Source of the DNA: an uncultured Selenomonadales bacterium
GTDB taxonomy: Bacteria; Bacillota; Negativicutes; Acidaminococcales; Acidaminococcaceae
Reading direction: 5' to 3'
NCBI GenBank assembly: GCA_900316935.1
Contig: ONEW01000009.1
Location: 1-64,000 of the forward strand
Length of the DNA: 64,000 nucleotides
Part shown: positions 52,060 through 60,743 of the stretch, piece after piece
Layout: the number at the start of each line of letters is the position of its first letter
Position numbering within the stretch: position 1 is the stretch's first letter
Program-made: the position numbers and the translations under genes
The notes under the pieces: generated by a model
What the model saw: only the letters and a program-made list of their open reading frames with translations
Database searches by the model: none
What the model was told of the DNA's origin: nothing

Positions 52060-53229
52060 TTACGGGGAGGGGAAGAGTTTCTGCTGCAGTTTTCCGTAGG
52101 GGCCGGCCCACAGGATCTGGCCCGCATCGGCCGGGGCGAGCCATTGCCACGTGTCGCCGGGCAGGGCGGCCGGGGCCTCCGGAGGGCCGGGCAGGACGGC
52201 TTCGCAGACCTCGATCTGCCAGATGCGGCCGGAAAAGGTATGCTTTATGGCGGCCAGCGCCGGCGTTTTGGCTGTCACGGGCCGGCCGAGCAGCTTCTTC
52301 AGCTTGCGGCAGGCTTTATCCAGGGCCTGGCGGCGGACGGCGGAGGCATTTTTTGTGCCCGTCGGCACGACGACGCTGGCGCCGGGCAGTTCCCACATAC
52401 CGGCCAGAAGGCCTTCGGCCGGGCGCCGGTGGATTAAAAGGCGGCCGTCAGGGCCGGTCACAAAGAGGGCGGCGACCGTTTCCACGGGAACCTCTTTTTT
52501 TGTGATGCGCCGGGGCAGCTGCGTTTCCAGGTGCAGGGCCCGGGCCCTGCAGATGGCTGCCAGAGGGCAGTCCCCGCAGTGCGGGGTGCCGGGGATGCAG
52601 ACCGTGGCGCCCAGGTCCATGAGGGCCTCGTTGAAGTCCCCCGGGCGGCCGGCCGGCATCTGCGCGAGGACGAGCTCCGTGACTGTGCGTCGGACAGGGG
52701 CGGAGAGCACGTTGTCCGTAATTTTGCAGAGCCGGGCGAAGACGCGCAGCACGTTGCCGTCCACGGCGGGTTCGCGGCGGCCGAAGGCGAAGCTGGCGAT
52801 GGCGCCGGCCGTGTAGTCGCCGATGCCTTTGAGGGTGCGGATGGCGTCGCGCGTGTCAGGCATGCGGCCGCCGTAGCGCGTCATGATCTCCTGTGCGGCG
52901 GTCTGCAGGTTGCGGGCCCGCGAGTAGTAGCCCAGACCCTGCCACTGGCGCAGTACGTCGTCCGGGTCGGCCGCGGCCAGGCTGGCGATGTCGGGGAAGT
53001 GTTCCATCCAGCGCAGGTAGTACCCGCGGGCGGTTTCGACCCTGGTCTGCTGAAGCATGATTTCGGACACCCAGACGCGGTAGGGGTCGCGGGGCGCCGG
53101 CGTGCGCCACGGCAGGTCGCGGCGGTGCGCGTCGTACCAGGCCAGCAGGAGCGGCGCCCAGCTGCCGGCGGACAGGTCCGGTTCCGCTGCCGCCGCCGGC
53201 AGCGGCAGTTTGCGTTTCGTCTTTTTCAA
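52060..53229 (-). CDS. mutY: A/G-specific adenine DNA glycosylase
   Basis: Removes adenine mispaired with 8-oxoguanine in base-excision repair. The 389-residue protein has the HhH-GPD core with the catalytic Glu in SEIMLQQTRVET, the hairpin LKGIGDYTAGAIASFAFG with the catalytic Asp in AVDGNVLRV, and the [4Fe-4S] loop CIPGTPHCGDCPLAAIC (CX6CX2CX5C). A C-terminal NUDIX-like domain (from about 250, LLIHRRPAEGLLAGMWELPG) recognises 8-oxoG. The start is TTG at 53229, with AAAGGTGG 6 bases upstream. It is monocistronic, with its own terminator. Confidence 0.95.
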   Translation of the reverse strand: MKKTKRKLPLPAAAAEPDLSAGSWAPLLLAWYDAHRRDLPWRTPAPRDPYRVWVSEIMLQQTRVETARGYYLRWMEHFPDIASLAAADPDDVLRQWQGLGYYSRARNLQTAAQEIMTRYGGRMPDTRDAIRTLKGIGDYTAGAIASFAFGRREPAVDGNVLRVFARLCKITDNVLSAPVRRTVTELVLAQMPAGRPGDFNEALMDLGATVCIPGTPHCGDCPLAAICRARALHLETQLPRRITKKEVPVETVAALFVTGPDGRLLIHRRPAEGLLAGMWELPGASVVVPTGTKNASAVRRQALDKACRKLKKLLGRPVTAKTPALAAIKHTFSGRIWQIEVCEAVLPGPPEAPAALPGDTWQWLAPADAGQILWAGPYGKLQQKLFPSP

Positions 53230-53307
53230 AGGGAACCACCTTTACAAAATTAATAATGAAGTTTGTTACATCTTAGCAATTTTCCGGCTTAATTACAATG
53301 GAGGGGT

Positions 53308-53335
53308 TGCATTATTTTGTGGTTTGTGTATAATG
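53308..53335 (+). promoter_or_regulatory. Promoter of the glycine-riboswitch transcript
   Basis: TTGCAT (53308-53313), a 16-base spacer and a perfect TATAAT (53330-53335). Transcription would begin near 53342, about 30 bases before the riboswitch. Confidence 0.75.
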
Positions 53336-53370
53336 AAAAAGTCTTTATAATTTAAAATTTGTGGATGAAC

Positions 53371-53535
53371 CGTATGGGAGAACGATGTATATCTGCCGAA
53401 GGAGTCAAACTCTCAGGTGCTTCCCGTCAGGAAGCGGAACCATACGCGGACACAACTCTGGAGAGTCCCGCAAGGGCGCCGAAGGTGCACGACGGCTGGA
53501 AGGCCGGTCTTATCTCTCAGGCAAAAGGACAGAGT
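53371..53535 (+). ncRNA. Tandem glycine riboswitch (gcvT type)
   Basis: Two consecutive glycine aptamers lie in the leader of the symporter gene. Aptamer 1 (53371-53446) is closed by CGTATGG/CCATACG and contains GGGAGA, GCCGAAGGAG and AACTCTCAGG. Aptamer 2 (53455-53535) is closed by ACTCT/AGAGT and contains GGAGAG, GCGCCGAAGGTGC and ATCTCTCAGGCAAAAGGAC. The linker is 8 bases. This is the classic cooperative glycine sensor. Together with the terminator that follows, it controls transcription of a predicted glycine/alanine transporter. Confidence 0.93.
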
Positions 53536-53604
53536 CAGACACAGGATGGAATCCGCCCCTCGCAGCAGTGCGCGGGGACCTGGTCCCGTGTCCGCCTTGC
53601 AACC

Positions 53605-53640
53605 AACTTATCTCCGGAGCACCGGCGGTAAGTTTTTTTT
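53605..53640 (+). terminator. Riboswitch expression-platform terminator
   Basis: A stem AACTTA...TAAGTT (53605-53610 with 53629-53634), with an inner CCG/CGG pairing, followed by eight T. It lies 70 bases after the second aptamer and 39 bases before the symporter ATG. Whether glycine opens or closes it cannot be read with certainty from sequence. Confidence 0.75.
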
Positions 53641-53678
53641 ATTGCTGCCGCAGAACACCACAGGAGGTTAGGGAAAGA

Positions 53679-55070
53679 ATGGACATTTTACCGTTACTGA
53701 ATGCAATCGACAGCTTCGTCTGGGGACCGCCGCTGCTGGTCCTGCTGGTGGGCACGGGCATATACCTGAGCCTGCGCCTGGGCCTGCTGCAGGTACGCCA
53801 GCTGCCGCGCGCCCTGGGACTGATCTTCAAGGCGAAGAGCAACGGCGAGGGCGACACGTCGTCCTTCCGCGCCCTGTGCACGGCCCTGGCCGCCACCATC
53901 GGCACGGGCAACATCGTCGGCGTCGCCACGGCGGTCAAGGCCGGCGGCCCCGGCGCCCTGTTCTGGATGTGGGTGGCTGCCTTCTTCGGCATGGCCACGA
54001 AATATGCCGAAGGCCTGCTGGCGGTCCGCTACCGCAGCTACGATGAGAAAGGGGAAGTCGTCGGCGGCCCCATGTTCTACATTGAAAACGGCATGGGCAG
54101 GAAATGGCGCCCCCTGGCAATCTTCTTCTCCATCGCCGGCGTGCTCGTCGCCTACTTCGGCATCGGCACCTTCGCCCAGGTGAACTCCATCGTCGATATC
54201 ACGAAGCTGTCCATCGGGCTGGACCCCGTCTACACGGCCATCATCCTGACGGTCGTCGTCGCGGCTGTCACCCTGGGCGGCCTGAAGAGCATCGCCGCGG
54301 TTGCCGGTAAGGTTGTGCCGGCCATGGCGGTCATCTACTTCTTGTCCACTGTCGGCTTTTTGATCATTTTCGCTGACAAGGTGCCCGGCGCTGTGATGGA
54401 AGTCATCCATGACGCGTTCAACTCGACGGCCGCCATGGGCGGGTTCGCAGGTGCCACGGTCATGCTGGCCATGCGGTCCGGCGTCGCCCGCGGCGTCTTC
54501 TCCAATGAATCCGGCCTGGGCTCCGCCCCGATTGTCGCGGCAGCGGCCAAGACCAAATGGCCGGCCGAACAGGGCCTGGTCTCCATGACGGGCACTTTCA
54601 TCGACACCATCATCATCTGCACCCTCACGGGCCTGACCCTGGTCGTCAGCGGTCTGTGGACCGGCGACCTGAACGGCGCCGCCCTGACGCAGGCAGCCTT
54701 CCTGCAGGCCTATCCTGAGTTCGGCAAGATCATCCTCATGGTCGGCCTTGTGCTGTTCGCCTTCACGACGATCCTCGGCTGGAACTACTACGGCGAGCGC
54801 TGCATCGTCTACCTGGCCGGCGTCAAGGCCATCCTGCCGTACCGCGTGGTCTTCATCGTGCTCATCGCCTGCGGCGCCTTCCTGAAACTGGAATCCATCT
54901 GGGTCCTGGCCGATATTGTCAACGGCCTCATGGCCATCCCGAACCTGATTGCCTTGCTCGCGTTGAGCGGCGTCGTCGCCAGGGAAACGAAGCGGTACTT
55001 CAAGCATGCCGCCATCGGGGACCTGGCGGAAACGGACGGACTGCATCCCGAACCGGGCGAAGCGGACTGA
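53679..55070 (+). CDS. Amino-acid:cation symporter (AGCS/AlsT family, glycine or alanine)
   Basis: A 463-residue sodium:alanine symporter-family protein with about eleven helices. Family motifs are GTGIYLSLRLGLLQVRQLP, ALAATIGTGNIVGVATA, GGPGALFWMWVAAFFGMATKY, FSNESGLGSAPI and FTTILGWNYYGERC. Family members take up glycine or alanine with Na+. The tandem glycine riboswitch in its leader makes glycine the likely substrate (or alanine with cross-regulation). The true start is the ATG at 53679, downstream of AGGAGG; longer in-frame reading would pass through the riboswitch. It has a strong terminator downstream. Confidence 0.94.
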   Translation: MDILPLLNAIDSFVWGPPLLVLLVGTGIYLSLRLGLLQVRQLPRALGLIFKAKSNGEGDTSSFRALCTALAATIGTGNIVGVATAVKAGGPGALFWMWVAAFFGMATKYAEGLLAVRYRSYDEKGEVVGGPMFYIENGMGRKWRPLAIFFSIAGVLVAYFGIGTFAQVNSIVDITKLSIGLDPVYTAIILTVVVAAVTLGGLKSIAAVAGKVVPAMAVIYFLSTVGFLIIFADKVPGAVMEVIHDAFNSTAAMGGFAGATVMLAMRSGVARGVFSNESGLGSAPIVAAAAKTKWPAEQGLVSMTGTFIDTIIICTLTGLTLVVSGLWTGDLNGAALTQAAFLQAYPEFGKIILMVGLVLFAFTTILGWNYYGERCIVYLAGVKAILPYRVVFIVLIACGAFLKLESIWVLADIVNGLMAIPNLIALLALSGVVARETKRYFKHAAIGDLAETDGLHPEPGEAD

Positions 55071-55079
55071 ACGGAATGG

Positions 55080-55112
55080 GATAGGGATAAGATAGGGATA
55101 AGATAGGGATAA
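55080..55112 (+). repeat. Three perfect 11-bp tandem repeats (GATAGGGATAA)
   Basis: Three head-to-tail identical copies (55080-55090, 55091-55101, 55102-55112) fill the gap between the symporter stop codon and its terminator. The copies are identical, so the expansion is recent. No role is evident. Confidence 0.9.
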
Positions 55113-55115
55113 GAT

Positions 55116-55146
55116 GCCCTGGAACTGTCAGTTCCAGGGCGTTTTT
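55116..55146 (+). terminator. Terminator of the glycine/alanine symporter gene
   Basis: A perfect 11-bp stem GCCCTGGAACT/AGTTCCAGGGC with a 3-base loop, followed by GTTTTT. Confidence 0.92.
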
Positions 55147-55162
55147 CTGCCATTTTGGGTTT

Positions 55163-56935
55163 TCAGTGGAGGATGGGGGAGCCGCCGTCTTCTCCGGCCG
55201 CCTCTTCGCCGGGCTCGTCGTCCGGTCCGTCCTCGTCCGCATCCTCTTCGAAAGGCTCGTCGTCCGGGAGAGGGAAAGGCTCGTATTTTCCTGACAGAAG
55301 GGTCTGCAGCATCTCCCGGGTTTCCGGGTCGTTCGGCAGCGCGAGGGCCTGCCGCAGGGCCTGCTGCAGTTCCGCATCAAGACAGCGGGGCGGCCAGTGC
55401 CGGAGTACGATGGCGGCCCCGGACCGTTGCCCGCTGTCCGTCGCAGTCAGGAAGGCCGCCAGGATGGGGATGCCCTTGCCAAAGGCCGTGGCCAGAAAGG
55501 CGTTCAGGTGGAAGCAGAGTTCCTTCTGCCTCATGTATGGTTTCAGGTGCCGCTGGAAAAAGTCCAGGAACAGGCTGCTGCGCCGTTCCAGATCCGGCCC
55601 CGTGATTCCGTAAATCAAATAGTGGAGCCCCGCCATGTTCTGCGGATGGGTTTTCACGTATGCCATGACCTCGTCCCAGATGTCGATGTTCAAGTCCTGC
55701 GCCAGGTTGAGAAGCTTCTCCGGCAGACGTTTACGGGTATGGAGGGCCTGCAGGATTTCCGCTTTCCGGTCCTTTGCATAAAGCAGGGCGTCGCACTGTG
55801 CCATGAACTCTTCGCAGCGGTTCGGCGAAAGCTCGCTCCACGTACCCTGTTCCGACAGGCTTTCCAACGCCATGCGCAGCATGTTCAGGAAGGTCAGGTC
55901 CTCCGGATGGCGGCAATGGGTGCGGGCGTGGCGCAGCAGCTGTGTCAGGAGCGGCTCCAGGGGGACATGCACCGCGGGCGGCTTGATCACGTCCGGTGAG
56001 GGGGCGGAGGGCATCATTTCCGCCGGCACGCCCTGTCGCGGCAGGAGCGACGTGATGTAGCCCAAAACCAGGTTGCCGGCCTTGGCATAGTCTGCCTCGT
56101 TCAGGGAAGGCCGCGAAAGGATTTGGAGCAGGCCGCACTGTTCGATGAGGAACCCCTGCTCGTCGAGCCACAACACACTGTCGGCGTTGTCACTGTGGCG
56201 GAAGAGCCACTCCTTTTTGCGCGGCGTGTCGTATTCGAGCAGCGAGGTGACGAGGACGCGGCCCCACTGGGAGGTGTGCCGCGCCACCTTCCACAGGTCT
56301 TCCTGCGGGGCCTCGTCGCTCAGACGGCAGGCCAGGCACAGGTACAGCGTGAATTCTTCACAGCGGGCAAGGGTGAAGAGGTCGTCGTAGAAGTTGCGCG
56401 AAAAAACCGTGCGGATCTGCCGGAGGCCGATGAGGCCGCACAACAGGTACACGAATTTCAGGACTTCGCGGTCCGATGCGGTATAGAGCCATTCCTGGGC
56501 CAGGTCCAGCAGGGTGTAGGGCAGCTTTTCCCTGCGCAGCAGGGACGCCAGGGGCTGGAAGAAGAGCGCCATGGGCGACGTGGCCACCAGGCGGTACAGT
56601 TCCCGTTCCGTCCGGGCTTCAGGATGCTGCATCCAGCTGCGCAGCAGCAAGTAGATGCGGGACGCCTGCTGCACGTCGTCCTGCTGTACCAGGACGTTGG
56701 TCAGCATCACGTCTTCCTGGCCGCCCGAATAGGGCCTGTACGGCGCGTCGGGCAGGGAGAGGCCCCGGTAGGAGCCCCGGCTGTTCAAATGATCCACGAC
56801 ATAGAGGAAGAGGCTGTGATCCAGGATCTTCTTTTTCCGGGCTTCCCGCCGTGCCTGCTGCCGGGCATCGTGCCCCGCTTCCTGACGGCGGGCGTCCCCG
56901 GTCCGTATCGTTCTGTTCATATCGGTGTCATTCAT
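55163..56935 (-). CDS. Unrecognised 590-residue helical protein
   Basis: I do not recognise a family. The protein has no signal peptide or membrane helix. It starts with a basic, Arg/Gln/Ala-rich segment (about 12-36, ARRQEAGHDARQQARREARK) and continues as an alpha-helical, Leu-rich array (about 100-530) that could form HEAT- or TPR-like repeats. It ends in a very acidic tail (about 550-583, Asp/Glu/Gly-rich). GGAAGGAA precedes the ATG by 9 bases, and an extended -10 promoter (TGG TATAAT on the minus strand, 56978-56970) lies upstream. Consistent coding bias supports a real gene. The basic head and acidic tail suggest protein or nucleic-acid contacts, but this is speculative. Confidence 0.75.
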   Translation of the reverse strand: MNDTDMNRTIRTGDARRQEAGHDARQQARREARKKKILDHSLFLYVVDHLNSRGSYRGLSLPDAPYRPYSGGQEDVMLTNVLVQQDDVQQASRIYLLLRSWMQHPEARTERELYRLVATSPMALFFQPLASLLRREKLPYTLLDLAQEWLYTASDREVLKFVYLLCGLIGLRQIRTVFSRNFYDDLFTLARCEEFTLYLCLACRLSDEAPQEDLWKVARHTSQWGRVLVTSLLEYDTPRKKEWLFRHSDNADSVLWLDEQGFLIEQCGLLQILSRPSLNEADYAKAGNLVLGYITSLLPRQGVPAEMMPSAPSPDVIKPPAVHVPLEPLLTQLLRHARTHCRHPEDLTFLNMLRMALESLSEQGTWSELSPNRCEEFMAQCDALLYAKDRKAEILQALHTRKRLPEKLLNLAQDLNIDIWDEVMAYVKTHPQNMAGLHYLIYGITGPDLERRSSLFLDFFQRHLKPYMRQKELCFHLNAFLATAFGKGIPILAAFLTATDSGQRSGAAIVLRHWPPRCLDAELQQALRQALALPNDPETREMLQTLLSGKYEPFPLPDDEPFEEDADEDGPDDEPGEEAAGEDGGSPILH

Positions 56936-56993
56936 GTGAAAAGATTCCTTCCAAAAGATGGTATTTTACATTATACCACACTGCCGCGGCGGG

Positions 56994-57028
56994 ACAAAAA
57001 AGGAACCCGGCCATGGGCCGGATTCCTC
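56994..57028 (-). terminator. Terminator of pyc
   Basis: On the minus strand a 12-bp stem with one mismatch (AGGAATCCGGCC with GGCCGGGTTCCT) and a 3-base loop is followed by TTTTTTG. Confidence 0.85.
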
Positions 57029-57046
57029 GCTGAAACAGACTGGAAC

Positions 57047-60000
57047 TCAGTTCTTAGTGTCGATGGTGAGCAGGCAGTCGCCGTTCTCGATACGGCTCCC
57101 GGCCTGGACCAGGATCTGGCTGATGATGCCCGAAATGGGCGCCGCGATGGTGGTCTCCATCTTCATGGCTTCCGTCACAATCAGGGGCATGCCCTTCGTC
57201 ACGGACTGACCCTTTTCCACCAGGATCTTGACAACGGACCCTGCCAGGGTGGCTCCGATTTCGCCGGGGTTCGACTTGTCGGCCTTCCGGCGGGTCACGT
57301 TGGTGTGCTTGGCATTGCGGTCGAAGATCGTGATTTCACGCGGCATCCCGTTGAATTCGAAGCTGACGACGCGGTTGCCGTTGTCGTCGGCGCCGCTGAT
57401 ATGGATCAGCTTGATGATGACGACTTTGCCCTTTTCAATCTCGACGTCGATTTCCTCGCCGGGAACCATGCCGAAGAAGAAGGTCGGCGTATCGAGGACG
57501 GACACATCGCCGAATTCCTCGTGGCGTGCCACCCATTTGCGGAACACGTCGGGGTACAGGCAGTAGGAGGAAACGGCTTCGTCCGTCACGGGCGCGTTCA
57601 TTTCCTTCAGATCCTGGCGCTTGGCTTCGAAGTCGGCCGGCGGCAGGACGGCGCCGGGACGCTGGGTGATCGGTTTTTCCCCGCGCAGGATGATCTGCTG
57701 CAGGCGTTTCGGGAAGCCGCCGTACGGCGTGCCGATACCGCCGCGGAAGAAGTTGATGACCGACGCGGGGAAGTCCATGGTGTCGCCTTTGGCGTAGACA
57801 TCTTCCTCCGTCAGTTCGTTCTGGACCATGAAGAGGGTCATGTCGCCGACGACTTTGGACGACGGCGTGACTTTGATGACATCGCCGAACATCATGGAGA
57901 CGCGGTGGTACATGTCCTTGATCTCTTCCCAGCGGTCCAACAGGCCCAGGGCGGCGGCCTGCTGTTTCAGGTTCGTGTACTGGCCGCCGGGCATTTCGTG
58001 GATGTAGACTTCGGGGTTCGGGAAGTTTTCCGTCTTGTCCGCCGCTTTGTAGTACGGGCGGATGGTCTCCCAGTAGCGGGACATCTCGTTCAGGGCGTCC
58101 ACATCGAGCTTCGGCTGGCGCGGATGTCCTTCCAGGGCGTAATACAGGCCGGCCGTCGAAGGCTGCGACGTGCCGCAGCTCATGGCGCTCATGGCCGTGT
58201 CCACAATGTCGACGCCGGCGTCGATGGCGCGGGCGTACGTATAGATGCTGTTGCCGCTGCCGTCATGGCTGTGCAGGTGGATGGGCACGCCGACGGCGTC
58301 CTTGAGGGCGCTGATCAGGCGGTAGGCCGCTTCCGGCTTCAACAGACCCGCCATATCCTTGATGGCGATGATGTTGGCGCCGGCCTTCTCCAATTCTTTG
58401 GCCATGTCGACATAGTATTTCAGGTTGTATTTGTCCCGTTCCGGGTCGAGGATGTCCCCCGTATAGCACAGGGCCGCTTCCGCCACTTTGTTGCATCCGC
58501 GGACGGTCTCAATGGAGAGGCGCATGTTGTCCAGGCTGTTCAGGGAATCGAAGATACGGAACACGTCGATGCCGTTCCTGGCGGACAGGCGGATGAATTC
58601 CTTGACCACGTTGTCCGGGTAGCCTGTGTAACCGACGGCGTTGGCACCGCGCAGGAGCATCTGGTGCAGGATGTTCGGCGCCGCTTCGTTGAACTGCTGC
58701 AGGCGGGCCCAGGGGCTTTCGTCGAGGAACCGGTAGGCCACGTCGAAGGTGGCGCCGCCCCAGTCCTCGAAGGAGAACAGGCCAGGCAGTTTGCCGGCCG
58801 TGTCGCGGATGACGCGCAGCATGTCGGCTGTGCGCAGACGCGTCGCAAACAGGGACTGGTGGGCATCGCGGAACGTCGTGTCCGTAATGAGGACTTCCTT
58901 CTGGTCCTGGACCCACTTGGCCAGGCCTTCGGGACCGCGGGCCTCCAGAATCTGTTTGCTGCCGTTCGGCAGGGGGCCTTCAAAGTGTTTCGGCAGGTTC
59001 ATGGGCGCGAATTCCGGTTTCGGCACGACACCCACATTGGCATAGCCGTTGACCGTGATGTCCCCGATATAGTGCAGCAGCTTCGTGCCACGGTCGCGGC
59101 TTTCGGGGAACTCGAACAGTTCCGGCGTCGTATCGATGAAGTTCGTCGTATAGGAACCGTCGGTGAATTTCGGGTTCTGCAGCACCTTTTCCAGGAAGGC
59201 GATGTTCGTCTTGACGCCGCGGATGCGGAATTCCCGCAGGCAGCGCAGCATCTTCGTGACGGCGATCTGGTGGGTCAGGCCCCAGGTCGTGGCCTTGACC
59301 AGCAGGGAATCGTAGTACGGCGTGATGACGGACCCCGTGAATGCATTGCCTGCATCAAGGCGGATCCCCATGCCGCCGCCGGAACGGTAGGCAATCAGTT
59401 TGCCCGTGTCCGGCATGAAATGGTTCAGCGGGTCTTCCGTCGTAATCCGGCACTGGATGGCTTCGCCGCGGTAGCGGATGTCTTCCTGCTTCGGAACGCC
59501 CACTTCGGGGGAATGCATGTCCAGGCCTTCGGCGATATGGATCTGGGCCTGCACGATATCGATCCCCGTAATGGCTTCCGTCACGGTGTGTTCCACCTGG
59601 ATGCGGGGGTTGACTTCAATGAAGTAGAAATTGCCGTCCGGCGTGACGAGGAACTCGCACGTGCCGGCGCTTACGTAATGGACATTGCCCATGAGGTGCA
59701 GGGCCGCGTCGCAGATCTTCTGGCGCAGTTCCTGCGGCACAAACGTGGCCGGCGCCATTTCGATGACCTTCTGGTGACGGCGCTGGACGGAGCAGTCCCG
59801 CTCGAACAGGTGCACCAGGTTGCCGTGCTCGTCGCCCAGGACCTGGACCTCGATGTGCTTCGGGTCCTTCAGGTATTTTTCCACGTAGATTTCGTCACTG
59901 CCGAAAGCCTTCAGGGCTTCCGATTTGGCCAGGTCATAGGCCGTGTCCAGTTCCTCTTCGGACTGGACGGCGCGCATCCCGCGCCCGCCGCCGCCATTGA

Positions 60001-60487
60001 CGGCCTTGATGATGAGGGGATAGCCGAATTTGCGGCCGAACGCCTTGACTTCTTCCAGAGACTGGACCGGCCCGTCGCTGCCGGGAATCATGGGGATGCC
60101 GGCCCGCTTCGCCTGGTTGCGCGCATTGACCTTGTCACCGAACATGATGAGGTGGTCCACATGGGGGCCGATGAAGAGGATGTCCTCTTCTTCGCAGCGC
60201 TTGGCCAGATCGGCGTTTTCCGACAGGAACCCGTAGCCGGGATGGATGGCGTCCACATCGTGTTCCTTCGCGATGCGGATGATGTCGTCGATGTCAAGGT
60301 ATGCTTCCACCGGGCCCTTGCCGCGGCCTACCAGGTAAGCTTCGTCCGCCTTGTTGCGGTGCAGGGACAGGGTGTCCTCCTTCGAGAAAATGGCGATGGT
60401 GCGGATGCCCAGCTCAGCGCAGGCACGGAAAACACGGATGGCGATTTCGCCGCGGTTCGCGACAAGTACGGTCTTGATCTTCTTCAT
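57047..60487 (-). CDS. pyc: Pyruvate carboxylase
   Basis: Carboxylates pyruvate to oxaloacetate using ATP and biotin. It is a complete single-chain enzyme of 1146 residues: biotin carboxylase (about 1-450, VLVANRGEIAIRVFRA and the ATP-grasp loop NGGGGRGMR), carboxyltransferase (about 530-800, TTFRDAHQSLFATRLRT), a PYC allosteric/tetramerisation domain, and the biotinyl domain with Lys1109 in EAMKMET. I chose the ATG at 60487 (MKKIKTVL) because AAAGGAGG lies 10 bases upstream; an upstream ATG lacks a site. It is probably the main anaplerotic route to C4 acids here. It is monocistronic, with its own promoter and terminator. Confidence 0.97.
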   Translation of the reverse strand: MKKIKTVLVANRGEIAIRVFRACAELGIRTIAIFSKEDTLSLHRNKADEAYLVGRGKGPVEAYLDIDDIIRIAKEHDVDAIHPGYGFLSENADLAKRCEEEDILFIGPHVDHLIMFGDKVNARNQAKRAGIPMIPGSDGPVQSLEEVKAFGRKFGYPLIIKAVNGGGGRGMRAVQSEEELDTAYDLAKSEALKAFGSDEIYVEKYLKDPKHIEVQVLGDEHGNLVHLFERDCSVQRRHQKVIEMAPATFVPQELRQKICDAALHLMGNVHYVSAGTCEFLVTPDGNFYFIEVNPRIQVEHTVTEAITGIDIVQAQIHIAEGLDMHSPEVGVPKQEDIRYRGEAIQCRITTEDPLNHFMPDTGKLIAYRSGGGMGIRLDAGNAFTGSVITPYYDSLLVKATTWGLTHQIAVTKMLRCLREFRIRGVKTNIAFLEKVLQNPKFTDGSYTTNFIDTTPELFEFPESRDRGTKLLHYIGDITVNGYANVGVVPKPEFAPMNLPKHFEGPLPNGSKQILEARGPEGLAKWVQDQKEVLITDTTFRDAHQSLFATRLRTADMLRVIRDTAGKLPGLFSFEDWGGATFDVAYRFLDESPWARLQQFNEAAPNILHQMLLRGANAVGYTGYPDNVVKEFIRLSARNGIDVFRIFDSLNSLDNMRLSIETVRGCNKVAEAALCYTGDILDPERDKYNLKYYVDMAKELEKAGANIIAIKDMAGLLKPEAAYRLISALKDAVGVPIHLHSHDGSGNSIYTYARAIDAGVDIVDTAMSAMSCGTSQPSTAGLYYALEGHPRQPKLDVDALNEMSRYWETIRPYYKAADKTENFPNPEVYIHEMPGGQYTNLKQQAAALGLLDRWEEIKDMYHRVSMMFGDVIKVTPSSKVVGDMTLFMVQNELTEEDVYAKGDTMDFPASVINFFRGGIGTPYGGFPKRLQQIILRGEKPITQRPGAVLPPADFEAKRQDLKEMNAPVTDEAVSSYCLYPDVFRKWVARHEEFGDVSVLDTPTFFFGMVPGEEIDVEIEKGKVVIIKLIHISGADDNGNRVVSFEFNGMPREITIFDRNAKHTNVTRRKADKSNPGEIGATLAGSVVKILVEKGQSVTKGMPLIVTEAMKMETTIAAPISGIISQILVQAGSRIENGDCLLTIDTKN

Positions 60488-60543
60488 ATGTGGAATGCCT
60501 CCTTTGGCGTATACTTCTTGATTCAAGCATAGGGCATATGTTC

Positions 60544-60572
60544 ATTGTAGTATACGGATGGACACAATTCAA
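60544..60572 (-). promoter_or_regulatory. Promoter of pyc
   Basis: On the minus strand TTGAAT (60572-60567), a 17-base spacer and TACAAT (60549-60544), about 57 bases before the ATG. Confidence 0.6.
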
Positions 60573-60632
60573 CTGCTGGAGCACAAGTATACATAATTCT
60601 TGTTTTTTTCACACTTATGGCCCGGCATACAC

Positions 60633-60661
60633 TTGCTACCCTCTAATTGAAGGTTTAAAAT
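60633..60661 (+). promoter_or_regulatory. Promoter of ftsH
   Basis: TTGCTA (60633-60638), a 17-base spacer and TAAAAT (60656-60661). It is divergent from the pyc promoter; the 60488-60743 region between the two genes is AT-rich and holds both. Confidence 0.55.
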
Positions 60662-60743
60662 AAGGAAAAGTGTCACTGCACCCAGTGGCCTGAAACAAAA
60701 CTGTCCCCGGCCCGGACCGGGTACGGATACAAGGAGGAAGAGG

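Noticed and set aside
53361-53678. N-terminal extension of the amino-acid symporter
   Set aside because: The region is the glycine riboswitch and its terminator, and the translated residues show no coding character.
56123-60532. A 1469-codon open frame on the plus strand
   Set aside because: It lies wholly antisense to pyc and the 590-residue gene, has no family motif, and its composition reflects the G/C-rich third positions of the real genes.
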